Part shown: piece after piece, positions 13,288-20,212 of the stretch
Layout: the number at the start of each line of letters is the position of its first letter
Position numbering within the stretch: the stretch's first letter is position 1
Source of the DNA: DASQFD01 sp035633255
Lineage (GTDB): Bacteria; Actinomycetota; Actinomycetes; Actinomycetales; Dermatophilaceae
Assembly: GCA_035633255.1 (NCBI GenBank)
Contig: DASQFD010000099.1
Coordinates: 1-21,182, forward strand
Direction: 5' to 3'
DNA: 21,182 nt
The notes under the pieces: generated by a model
The model's input: the letters and a program-made list of their open reading frames with translations, nothing else
Told to the model about the DNA's origin: nothing
Databases searched by the model: none
Program-made: the position numbers and the translations under genes

Positions 13288-14999
13288 GCGACACCCTCCT
13301 TGGTGGTGACGGGCAGGTCGTCGACCTCGGCGCGCCGGTCCGGCCCGACGGTGACCCGCTGGTGGCACAGCCAGCGGCCGTCGTCGCGGTCGGGGAAGTC
13401 GGCGCGCACGTGACCACCGCGGGTCTCCTCGCGTCGGGCCGCGAGGAGGGTCAGCGCCTGGCCGACGTGCAGCAGGTTCGTGGTCTCCCACGAGCCGGGG
13501 TCCGGCACGCGCTCCTCGACCCGGGCGAGCGCGTCGGCGGCCAGCCCGTCCAGCGCGACGAGCGCCTCCGTCGTGGAGCGCGCCGAGCGCACCGGGCCGG
13601 CGCCGGTGGTCAGGATCCGCTGCAGGCCGAGCCGCGCTGCGCCGGGGAGCAGGGCGGACGCGGTGGGGGGGGCCGCACCCGGGCCCCCGGTCGGCTCGCG
13701 CTGCGGCAGGGCGCCCGCGCCCAGCCGGGCGACCACGTCGTCGGCGATGCGGCCGGCGAAGACCAGCCCCTCCAGCAGGCTGTTCGACGCCAGCCGGTTG
13801 GCCCCGTGGACACCGGTGCACGAGCACTCCCCGCAGGCGTAGAGGCCGCGGAGCGAGGACCGCCCGTGCAGGTCGGTCTCCACACCGCCCGAGGCGTAGT
13901 GCTGCGCGGGGGCGACCGGGAGCAGCTCGGTGGCGGGGTCGATGCCGAGCGACCGGCAGCTCGCCACGATCGTGGGGAAGCGTCGCTCGAGGAAGTCCGC
14001 GCCCAGCCCGCGGGCGTCGAGGTGGACGTGGTCGACGCCGTCGGCGGCCATCCGGGTGAGGATCGCCCGGGCGACCACGTCGCGCGGCGCGAGGTCCCCC
14101 AGCGGGTGCCTCCCGGCCATGATCCGGTCGCCGCGCCGGTCCAGCAGCACCGCGCCCTCGCCACGCACCGCCTCCGAGATCAGCGGCTGCTGGCCGGTGG
14201 ACCCCTCACCGAGGAAGAGCACGGTGGGGTGGAACTGGACGAACTCCAGGTCGGCGACGCGGGCACCGGCGCGCAGCGCGGCGGCCACCCCGTCACCCGT
14301 GGCGACGGCCGGGTTGGTGGTCGAGGTGTAGAGCTGCCCGAGGCCGCCGGTCGCGAGCACCACGGCGCGGGCCCGGGCGGCCCCCACGCCGTCGACCTGG
14401 CCCTCGCCGATGACGTGCAGCGTCAGCCCGCAGACCGTGCCGTCGTCCGCGGTGAGCAGGTCGACGACGAGCGCGTGCTCGACCACCTCGATGCCGGGGT
14501 CGCTGGCCACCCGGCGCAGCGCCGCGATCAGCGCCCGGGAGATCTCCCTGCCCGTCGCGTCGCCGCCGGCGTGGGCGATCCGGTCGCGCAGGTGGCCGCC
14601 CTCCCGGGTCAGCAGGATGCCGCCGTGCGCGTCCCGGTCGAGCTCCGCACCGAGCGCGACCAGCTCGTGCACGCGGGCGGGGCCCTCGGTCACCAGCGCG
14701 CGCACCGCGTCCCGGTCGCAGAGCCCCACCCCGGCGACCAGGGTGTCGTCGAGGTGCTCCTGCGGGGAGTCCTCCGGGTGCAGGGCGGCGGCGATCCCGC
14801 CCTGCGCCCACGCCGTGGACCCCTCGTCGAGCACCGTCTTGGTGACGAGGAGGACCCGGTCCACCTGCCGCCGCAGGCGCAGCGCACAGGTCAGGCCCGC
14901 GATGCCGGAGCCGACGACCACGACGTCCGCGGTCGTGCTCCACCCGGGGTCCGGCGCCGCGAGCCAGCGGGGCACCCGGACCGGCGGCACCGCGGTCAC
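13284..14999 (-). CDS. nadB: L-aspartate oxidase
   Basis: 571 residues, slightly longer than the usual 530-540. NadB oxidises L-aspartate to iminoaspartate with FAD, feeding quinolinate synthase NadA, which is not in this window. FAD-binding GSGIAG is at 30-35; STAWAQGGIAAAL (61-73), the active-site HASGGVETD-like segment (YASGGVETDLHGRSSL) and CTGVHGANRLASNSLLEGLVFAG follow. The C-terminal domain ends in a GHVRADFP(D)RDD segment typical of the fumarate reductase/aspartate oxidase family. The start is GTG 14999, with GGGAG very close; GTG at codon 4 has better spacing and is possible. An 8-G run at 13665-13672 lies in the gene. Confidence 0.96.
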   Translation of the reverse strand: MTAVPPVRVPRWLAAPDPGWSTTADVVVVGSGIAGLTCALRLRRQVDRVLLVTKTVLDEGSTAWAQGGIAAALHPEDSPQEHLDDTLVAGVGLCDRDAVRALVTEGPARVHELVALGAELDRDAHGGILLTREGGHLRDRIAHAGGDATGREISRALIAALRRVASDPGIEVVEHALVVDLLTADDGTVCGLTLHVIGEGQVDGVGAARARAVVLATGGLGQLYTSTTNPAVATGDGVAAALRAGARVADLEFVQFHPTVLFLGEGSTGQQPLISEAVRGEGAVLLDRRGDRIMAGRHPLGDLAPRDVVARAILTRMAADGVDHVHLDARGLGADFLERRFPTIVASCRSLGIDPATELLPVAPAQHYASGGVETDLHGRSSLRGLYACGECSCTGVHGANRLASNSLLEGLVFAGRIADDVVARLGAGALPQREPTGGPGAAPPTASALLPGAARLGLQRILTTGAGPVRSARSTTEALVALDGLAADALARVEERVPDPGSWETTNLLHVGQALTLLAARREETRGGHVRADFPDRDDGRWLCHQRVTVGPDRRAEVDDLPVTTKEGVA

Positions 15000-15009
15000 G
15001 ACTCCCGCC

Positions 15010-15939
15010 TCACTGGTGGGCGGACGCGGAGGGGACGTCGGAGAAGACGTCGAGCGCGCCGCCCCCCGGGCCGACGAGCACCGGGGTGTTGTCGATCAGC
15101 CGGGTCGTCCCGACGTTGGCGGCCAGCGCGAGCAGGGCCTCCCCGCGGTACCACTCGGGGACGTCCTGCAGGCTCGAGGGGTGGACCAGCACGAGGTAGT
15201 CGACCCGGGCCAGCGGCTCCTCGACGAGCACCTCCCGCGCCGCGCGCCTAACCGCGGACGGGCCGAAGGTGGCCGCCTCGGCCCCGGCGCGCAGCGCGCC
15301 GTAGAGGCACAGGGCCACCTCGCGGTCGCTCGCGGTGAGGTAGCTGTTGCGGCTGCTCATCGCCAGCCCGTCCGGCTCGCGCACCGTCGGCACGGACACC
15401 ACCTCGACCGGCATGTCCAGGTCACGGACCATCCGGCGGATGAGCAGGAGCTGCTGGGCGTCCTTCTGCCCGTAGTAGGCGCTGCTCGCGGCGGTGAGGT
15501 GGAGCAGCTTGCCCACGACGGTGAGCACACCGTCGAAGTGCCCCGGCCGGCTCTTGCCCTCGAGCACGTCGCCGAGCGGCCCGGCGGAGACCCGCACCAT
15601 GGGGTCGCCGTCGGGGTAGACGACGTCGGGCGTGGGCGCGAAGACGAGGTCGGCTCCCTCCGCCGTGCAGATCGCCATGTCGGCGTCGAAGGTGCGCGGG
15701 TAGCGCGAGAGGTCCTCCCGGGGGCCGAACTGCAGGGGGTTGAGGAAGATCGTCACCAGGACGTGGTCCGCCCGCCCCCGTGCCGCCCGGATCAGCCGGG
15801 CGTGCCCCTCGTGCAGGGCGCCCATCGTCATGACGACGGCGACGTCACCGGAGAGCCGCCCGCGGGCCTCCCGCAGCTCCTCCCGGGTCCTCACCACGGG
15901 CGGCGCCGTGGTGGTCGTGGTGGGGGCGGCGGCGGTCAT
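15010..15939 (-). CDS. panC: Pantoate-beta-alanine ligase (pantothenate synthetase)
   Basis: 309 residues. PanC joins pantoate and beta-alanine using ATP to make pantothenate. The nucleotidyltransferase motif MGALHEGH (39-46, the HIGH box), NPLQFGPREDLSRYPR (67-82), the YYGQKDAQQL segment and the KMSKS-like MSSRNSYL are intact. An extra Ala/Thr-rich stretch occupies the first 15 residues. ATG 15939 overlaps the DUF2520 stop as ATGA. In M. tuberculosis panC is followed by panD; here nadB comes next and no panD, the aspartate decarboxylase that supplies beta-alanine, is present. Confidence 0.97.
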   Translation of the reverse strand: MTAAAPTTTTTAPPVVRTREELREARGRLSGDVAVVMTMGALHEGHARLIRAARGRADHVLVTIFLNPLQFGPREDLSRYPRTFDADMAICTAEGADLVFAPTPDVVYPDGDPMVRVSAGPLGDVLEGKSRPGHFDGVLTVVGKLLHLTAASSAYYGQKDAQQLLLIRRMVRDLDMPVEVVSVPTVREPDGLAMSSRNSYLTASDREVALCLYGALRAGAEAATFGPSAVRRAAREVLVEEPLARVDYLVLVHPSSLQDVPEWYRGEALLALAANVGTTRLIDNTPVLVGPGGGALDVFSDVPSASAHQ

Positions 15940-16832
15940 CGGCGCTCCCCCGGGTCGCCGAGCGCGTCGAGCAGCGGCTCGGCGGCCGCCGGCGCGAGCA
16001 GCCCGGAGGCCATCGCCCGCACCGCCGTGGCGCGGGCCATGGCGACGTAGCTGGCCCGCACCTGGGGTGAGATGCGCTCCAGCTCCCGCAGGTGCACCGC
16101 CACGGTCCCCACGTCCCCTCGCGCCACCGGACCGGTGAGCGCGGCGTCGCCCAGCCGCAGGGCGTTGTCGACGGCGGCGCGGACCAGGGGGCCGAGCACC
16201 CGCCGCGGCTCGGCCACGCCGGCCGCGGCGAGCACCTCCAGCGCCTCGGCCACCAGCGTGACCCCGTGGTTGGCGCCGTGGGCCAGGGCCGCGTGGTAGG
16301 CGGCCCGCGCGTCCTCCTCGACCCACACCGGCTCCGCACCGAGCTCGAGGACGAGCGCCTCGCCCATCGCCCGCAGCTCCGGCGGCGCGGTCACCCCGAA
16401 CGCACAGTCGACGACCCGGTCGAGGTCGGCCGCCGTGCCCGTGAAGGTCATGGCGGGGTGCAGCGCGAGCGGCAGCACGTGCGCGGGCAGCGCCGGGGCC
16501 AGCACGGCGGTGCCGAACCGGCCGGAGGTGTGGGCGACGATCTGGCCGGCCTGCCACACCCCCGTGGACGCCAGCCCGGAGACCAGCGCCGGGAGGACGT
16601 CGTCCGGCACCGCCAGGAGCACCAGGTCCGCCCCGGCGACGACGTCCGGCACCTCCCGCACCGGCACGCCCGGCAGGAGCGCGGCGGCCCGCCGCCGGCT
16701 CTCGCCGCTGACGGCGGACACGGCGAGCACCCGGTGCCCGGCGCGCGCGAGGGCGGCCCCGAGCACGGCGCCCACCCGGCCGGCGCCGACGACGCCGACG
16801 CCGAGCCGCGCGGGGTGCTCCATCGCGTCCAC
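15936..16832 (-). CDS. Rossmann-fold DUF2520 protein, panC-linked (Rv3603c-like)
   Basis: 298 residues. N-terminal Rossmann domain with GVGVVGAGRVGAVLG (11-25) and AVPDD at 74-78, then the C-terminal DUF2520 helical domain (about 145-285) with AHGANH-type conserved residues. The architecture resembles F420/NADP- or ketopantoate-reductase-like dehydrogenases. M. tuberculosis has the same gene directly before panC (Rv3603c-Rv3602c). Given the pathway, reduction of ketopantoate to pantoate is an attractive guess, not shown. I chose GTG 16832 because TAGCGT lies 8 nt upstream (leaderless); ATG 16823, three codons later, is equally usable. It leads the panC-nadB-nadC operon. Confidence 0.88.
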   Translation of the reverse strand: MDAMEHPARLGVGVVGAGRVGAVLGAALARAGHRVLAVSAVSGESRRRAAALLPGVPVREVPDVVAGADLVLLAVPDDVLPALVSGLASTGVWQAGQIVAHTSGRFGTAVLAPALPAHVLPLALHPAMTFTGTAADLDRVVDCAFGVTAPPELRAMGEALVLELGAEPVWVEEDARAAYHAALAHGANHGVTLVAEALEVLAAAGVAEPRRVLGPLVRAAVDNALRLGDAALTGPVARGDVGTVAVHLRELERISPQVRASYVAMARATAVRAMASGLLAPAAAEPLLDALGDPGERR

Positions 16833-16840
16833 GGCGGCCC

Positions 16841-16913
16841 ACGCTACCGCCCCGCCCACGCGTCCTCCGGTGCCCCGGCGGAAAGGGGAATGCCGTGCCG
16901 TCCCCGCTACGCT
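16841..16913. promoter_or_regulatory. Divergent leaderless promoters for the DUF2520-panC operon and the MidA-like gene
   Basis: Minus-strand TAGCGT (16846-16841) precedes GTG 16832 by 8 nt. Plus-strand TACGCT (16908-16913) precedes GTG 16921 by 7 nt. The latter box plus spacer, TACGCTCGCGGCC, is identical over 13 nt to that of ppx (8742-8730). Confidence 0.5.
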
Positions 16914-16920
16914 CGCGGCC

Positions 16921-17871
16921 GTGGTCCCGTGGCGCGACGCGTGGCAGGACGCGCTCTACGGCGAGCGCGGCTTCTACCGGTCCCCCGCCGGGCCGGCCGG
17001 GCACTTCACCACCGGCGCCCACGGCGCGACGGGGCCGCTGCTGGCGGAGGCGCTGCTGCTGCTCCTCGACCGCGAGGGGCTGAGCGGGCTGGTCGACGTC
17101 GGCGCGGGCCGCGGCGAGCTGCTCGGCGCGCTGCACGCGCTGCGACCGGCCCTGCCGCTCACCGGCGTCGACGTCGTGGAGCGCCCCGACGGGACCCCGG
17201 ACGGCGTGGCCTGGGTGGTCAGCCCCGGCGGTGCCCACCTGCCGGACCCGCTGACCGGCCTCGCGGACCTGCTCGTCGTCGCGCACGAGTGGCTCGACGT
17301 CGTGCCGTGCACCGTGGCGGAGGTCGTCGCTCCCGGCCGGCTCGCGGTCGTCCTCGTCGACCGCCGGACCGGTGCGGAGAGCCCGACCGGGCCCGCACCC
17401 ACGGACGAGGAGCTGGCCTGGTGCGACGAGCACTGGCCGGTCGCGGGCCTGCCGGTGGGCGCCCGCGTCGAGGTGGGGCTGGCCCGGGACCGGGCGTGGG
17501 CGGGCCTGCTGTCGCGGGTCGGTCGCGGCACCGTGCTCGCCGTCGACTACGGGCACACGGCGGGCGCCCGGCCGCGAGGCGGCACCCTGACGGCATACCG
17601 GTCCGGTGCGCTGGTCCCGGCGGTCCCGGACGGCACCTGCGACCTCACCGCGCACGTCGCGGTGGACTCCCTCGAGCACGACGTGGTGACCACGCAGCGG
17701 GACGCCCTGCGCGGCCTCGGGCTCCGCGCCGCACCACCCCCGCAGGCGCTCGCCCGGGCCGACCCGCCGGCATACCTCGCCGCCCTGGCCCGGCGCTCCG
17801 CCCTGGGCGCGCTCACCGACCCCCGCGGCCTCGGGGGGTTCCGCTGGGTGCTGCGCCGGGTCGGGTCGTGA
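16921..17871 (+). CDS. MidA/NDUFAF7-type (DUF185) SAM-dependent protein arginine methyltransferase homolog
   Basis: 316 residues, shorter than the 370-440 usual for NDUFAF7/MidA. Visible family features: FYRSPAGPAGHFTTGAH near the N-terminus (counterpart of the DFxTSPE segment), SAM motif I VDVGAGRGELLGAL (58-71), HEWLDVVPC (122-130, counterpart of the NEFFDALPV block), VLAVDYGH (205-212), GTLTAYR (221-227) and PDGTCDLTAHV (236-246, counterpart of the PGxxDLTxDV block). Mitochondrial NDUFAF7 dimethylates Arg85 of the complex I subunit NDUFS2; the next gene here encodes that subunit's homolog. The start is GTG 16921 behind a leaderless-type TACGCT box. The stop is 26 nt before the nuoD-like gene. 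Confidence 0.85.
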   Translation: MVPWRDAWQDALYGERGFYRSPAGPAGHFTTGAHGATGPLLAEALLLLLDREGLSGLVDVGAGRGELLGALHALRPALPLTGVDVVERPDGTPDGVAWVVSPGGAHLPDPLTGLADLLVVAHEWLDVVPCTVAEVVAPGRLAVVLVDRRTGAESPTGPAPTDEELAWCDEHWPVAGLPVGARVEVGLARDRAWAGLLSRVGRGTVLAVDYGHTAGARPRGGTLTAYRSGALVPAVPDGTCDLTAHVAVDSLEHDVVTTQRDALRGLGLRAAPPPQALARADPPAYLAALARRSALGALTDPRGLGGFRWVLRRVGS

Positions 17872-17885
17872 CCGCGCGCGTCGGG

Positions 17886-17891
17886 CAGACT
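17886..17891 (+). promoter_or_regulatory. Possible -10 box of the nuoD-like gene
   Basis: CAGACT followed by 6 nt and GTG 17898. This is a weaker match to the leaderless pattern than the TANNNT boxes, so read-through from the MidA-like gene is also likely. Confidence 0.35.
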
Positions 17892-17897
17892 GGCGGC

Positions 17898-19073
17898 GTG
17901 CAGGCGCCAGCGGAGGGTCCCGTCGAGCGCACCGTGGCGGTCGGCGCGGGCGGCCTGGCGACCGCCGACATGGTGCTCAACATCGGGCCGCAGCACCCGG
18001 CGACCCACGGCGTGCTCCGGCTGCGGGTCGTCCTGGACGGGGAGCGGGTGGTCACGGCCGAGCCGGTGATCGGCTACATGCACCGCGGGGCGGAGAAGCT
18101 CTTCGAGGTGCGGGACTACCGGCAGGTGGTGGTGCTGGCGAACCGGCACGACTGGCTCTCGGCGTTCGCCAACGAGCTGGGCGTGGTGCTCGGTGTGGAG
18201 CGGATGCTGGGCATGGAGGTGCCCGAGCGGGCGGTGTGGCTGCGCACGCTGCTGGCGGAGCTGAACCGCGTGCTCAGCCACCTGATGTTCCTCGGCTCCT
18301 ACCCGTTGGAGCTGGGGGCGATCACGCCGGTGTTCTACGCGTTCCGGGAGCGCGAGGAGCTCCAGGCGGTGATGGAGGAGGCGTCCGGCGGGCGGATGCA
18401 CTACATGTTCAACCGGGTCGGCGGCCTGAAGGAGGACGTGCCGGCCGGGTGGCTCGGCCGCGTCGACGACGCGCTCGCGGCGGTGCGCCGGCGGCTGCCG
18501 GACCTGGAGTCGCTGCTGGTCGGCAACGAGATCCTCGTGGCGCGGACGCGTGGGGTCGGGGCGGTCTCGCCCGAGCTGGTCCTCGGGTACGGCCTGACGG
18601 GGCCGATCGCGCGGGCGTCCGGCGTGGACGTGGACCTGCGGCGCGACGACCCCTACCTCGCCTACGGGGAGCTCTTCGCACCCGGGGGACCGGGGCGGGT
18701 CGTCACCCGCGCGGCGGGCGACTGCCTGGCCCGTCTCGAGGTGCTGCTCGAGCAGGTGCACGTCAGCCTCGACCTCGCCGACGCGTGCGTGGACCGGCTC
18801 AGCTCGCTGCCGCGCGGGCCGGTCAACCAGCGGCTGCCCAAGGTGCTCAAGGTGCCCGAGGGTGCGCTCTACACCGCCACGGAGAACCCGCTGGGGTTCA
18901 ACGGGTACTACCTGGTCTCCCGGGGGGAGAAGACCCCGTGGCGGCTCAAGCTGCGCACCGCGTCGTTCAACAACGTCGCGGTGCTCGGCGAGGTGCTGCC
19001 CGGCTGCCTGGTCGCCGACCTCGTGTCGGTGCTCGGCTCGATGTTCTTCGTCGTCGGCGACGTCGACAAGTAG
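17898..19073 (+). CDS. Solitary NuoD-type (complex I 49 kDa subunit) paralog
   Basis: 391 residues, full length for NuoD. Family landmarks: NIGPQHPATHGVLRL (28-42), IGYMHRGAEKLFE (58-70), SGGRMHYMFNRVGG (163-176), LGFNGYYLVSRG and the C-terminal GDVDK. In complex I this subunit forms the quinone pocket with NuoB. Aligned by eye to the bovine protein, His59, Arg85 and His190 are kept (His37, Arg63, His168), but Tyr108 is Trp86 and Asp160 is Glu138. It is not in a nuo operon: a MidA-like methyltransferase precedes it and a PIN protein follows. GTG 17898 is preferred for its CAGACT box 6 nt upstream; longer frames to the left are the MidA-like gene's shadow. Confidence 0.93.
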   Translation: MQAPAEGPVERTVAVGAGGLATADMVLNIGPQHPATHGVLRLRVVLDGERVVTAEPVIGYMHRGAEKLFEVRDYRQVVVLANRHDWLSAFANELGVVLGVERMLGMEVPERAVWLRTLLAELNRVLSHLMFLGSYPLELGAITPVFYAFREREELQAVMEEASGGRMHYMFNRVGGLKEDVPAGWLGRVDDALAAVRRRLPDLESLLVGNEILVARTRGVGAVSPELVLGYGLTGPIARASGVDVDLRRDDPYLAYGELFAPGGPGRVVTRAAGDCLARLEVLLEQVHVSLDLADACVDRLSSLPRGPVNQRLPKVLKVPEGALYTATENPLGFNGYYLVSRGEKTPWRLKLRTASFNNVAVLGEVLPGCLVADLVSVLGSMFFVVGDVDK

Positions 19074-19079
19074 CCCGCC

Positions 19080-19478
19080 GTGACCCGCTACGTCGTCGAC
19101 GCCCCCACCCTGCTGCGTCTGGTCACCGGGGGCCGCCCGGTCCATCCGGCACACCATCTGGTGGCGCCCGGCGCCATCCGCTCGCAGGCGCTGGAGCTGC
19201 TGCTGGAGGACGTGCGAGCGGGGCGGCTCCGCGAGGCGGAGGCGCTCGAGCGCCACGAGCGGGTCACGGCGGTCCGGATCCGCCTGCTCGGCGACCCGGT
19301 GTCGCGGCGCACGGCCTGGCGGCTGGCGCGCGAACGCGACCTCGGCATCGCGCAGGCGGAGCACCTCGCGCTGGCGATGCTGCAGGCGGACGCCCTCGTG
19401 ACCGAGGATGCGGGTCTGGCGGCCCAGGCGGCGGGCCTGGTGCCCCTGGCCAGGGTCGAGGACCTGGCCGCCGGCTGA
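19080..19478 (+). CDS. PIN-domain protein, VapC-like, without antitoxin
   Basis: 132 residues. The N-terminus MTRYVVDAPTLLRLV gives the first PIN acidic residue (Asp7). Glu39 in the SQALELLLE helix, Glu94 in GIAQAEHLALAMLQA (Asp in most VapCs) and Asp110 in LVTEDAGLAA complete a probable Mg2+-binding acidic set. PIN proteins of this size are usually RNases of type II toxin systems. No antitoxin gene of any size lies beside it; it starts 6 nt after the nuoD-like stop with no ribosome binding site, so it is probably translated by coupling. It may be a tamed or regulatory nuclease rather than a toxin. Confidence in the fold is moderate to good. Confidence 0.75.
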   Translation: MTRYVVDAPTLLRLVTGGRPVHPAHHLVAPGAIRSQALELLLEDVRAGRLREAEALERHERVTAVRIRLLGDPVSRRTAWRLARERDLGIAQAEHLALAMLQADALVTEDAGLAAQAAGLVPLARVEDLAAG

Positions 19479-19576
19479 GCGGGCCCGACCGCCCACAGGC
19501 GCCGGGGCGGTGACGCGTGGGAGCGCGGCGGCGGCCCGCGCGACGGCGCCCTTGTGTGAGCACCAGAACAGGGCAC

Positions 19577-19599
19577 GTGTGCGCTCCACGAGCGCACAC
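19577..19599. promoter_or_regulatory. Perfect 9-bp inverted repeat over a promoter, likely operator
   Basis: GTGTGCGCT, 5 nt, AGCGCACAC. The right arm runs into CACACT (19595-19600), a possible leaderless -10 box 6 nt before the ATG at 19607. No T-run follows and the next start is 8 nt away, so an operator is more likely than a terminator. The rest of 19479-19576 shows nothing recognisable. Confidence 0.55.
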
Positions 19600-19606
19600 T
19601 GGCGGT

Positions 19607-19954
19607 ATGGGTACCGGGGGCAGGGCCGAAGACGACACGCTCGTGATCGAGCTGGAGGACCAGCTACGGCGACTGAAGTGGTACTCGCCGCTGCGCTTCG
19701 CGTCGATGGGGGTGCAGCAGTGGCACTTCGTGGGCCTGGTGGACGGCGCCGTGCGCTATGAGAGCGGCACCTTCGCAGCGCCGTGGGGCTGGGGAGTCGA
19801 GCCCTTGGGCAAGGCGATCCCTCCTCGCGAGGAGTGGGCGCCGGGCATCGAGGAGGCCCTCGACGAGCTGCGCACCGAGATCACCGCGGACGGCTGGGCG
19901 GAAGTCGAGTGCGGAGCGCGGCCGTGGCAGCACACGTACCGCAAGCGGACCTGA
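19607..19954 (+). CDS. Hypothetical small acidic Trp-rich protein
   Basis: 115 residues, not recognised. It begins MGTGGRAEDDTLVIELEDQL and contains LKWYSPLRFASMGVQQWHFVG, then FAAPWGWGVEPLG and a helical stretch EEWAPGIEEALDELRTEI, ending PWQHTYRKRT. It is acidic with six Trp, has no signal peptide or membrane helix, and looks like a compact cytosolic alpha/beta protein. The ATG at 19607 follows CACACT by 6 nt and a perfect inverted repeat, which argues that the frame is a regulated gene. It sits at the boundary between core genes and mobile DNA. No function is proposed. Confidence 0.6.
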   Translation: MGTGGRAEDDTLVIELEDQLRRLKWYSPLRFASMGVQQWHFVGLVDGAVRYESGTFAAPWGWGVEPLGKAIPPREEWAPGIEEALDELRTEITADGWAEVECGARPWQHTYRKRT

Positions 19955-19984
19955 CGCGGACCCGACCCGGTCAGGCCGTGCGTG

Positions 19985-20098
19985 CTCGTGGGTGACGGGT
20001 GGGATGCTGCCGATGGAGGTGTGCCGGCGGCGCCGGTTGTAGAAGACCTCGAGGTTGGGCTGAAACGCGCGCGGCTTGCGGCGGGCGCGTGCGTCGTT
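19985..20098 (-). pseudogene. IS3-family transposase (OrfB), C-terminal remnant
   Basis: Read on the minus strand, this stretch gives NLEVFYNRRRRHTSIGSIPP followed by VTHE, the characteristic end of IS3-type DDE integrase-core transposases (VFYNRxRRHSxLGxxxP). No catalytic DDE region or matching left part is found, and the frame upstream of about 20098 no longer resembles a transposase. It is a degraded insertion sequence tail next to the toxin-antitoxin genes. The frame runs on without a stop into the antisense of the gene at 19607. The family is judged from a short motif only. Confidence 0.7.
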
Positions 20099-20200
20099 GA
20101 GTGACCGTTCACTGCGTCGGAGCGGACGATCCCGGCCGGCTCCAGCCCGGCCGACGTCCGGTGCGACCGCCCATGTGCACCGCCGCCGGTACTACCAAGT

Positions 20201-20206
20201 TATACT
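20201..20206 (+). promoter_or_regulatory. -10 box of the toxin-antitoxin operon
   Basis: TATACT, the best -10 match in the window, followed by 6 nt and GTG 20213. The small palindrome GGTACTACC (20189-20197) just upstream may be part of an autoregulatory site. No good -35 box is seen. Confidence 0.55.
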
Positions 20207-20212
20207 CGGTGT

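Noticed and set aside
13665..13672. Run of eight G in nadB as a phase-variation tract
   Set aside because: The reading frame is intact, the run is short for a GC-rich genome, and nadB is a household enzyme.
13362..15251. Plus-strand 600-codon frame antisense to nadB and panC
   Set aside because: Low-complexity Gly/Arg/Val composition, no family resemblance, and it opposes two intact enzymes.
15940..17679. Upstream extension of panC to a giant protein
   Set aside because: The extension overlaps the DUF2520 gene on the same strand and the MidA-like gene on the other. PanC similarity starts at ATG 15939.
16092..17897. Long plus-strand open frame continuing upstream of the nuoD-like gene
   Set aside because: It runs antisense through the DUF2520 gene and out of frame through the MidA-like gene, with Arg/Gly/Pro-rich low-complexity translation typical of GC-rich shadow frames. 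NuoD similarity begins only after 17898.
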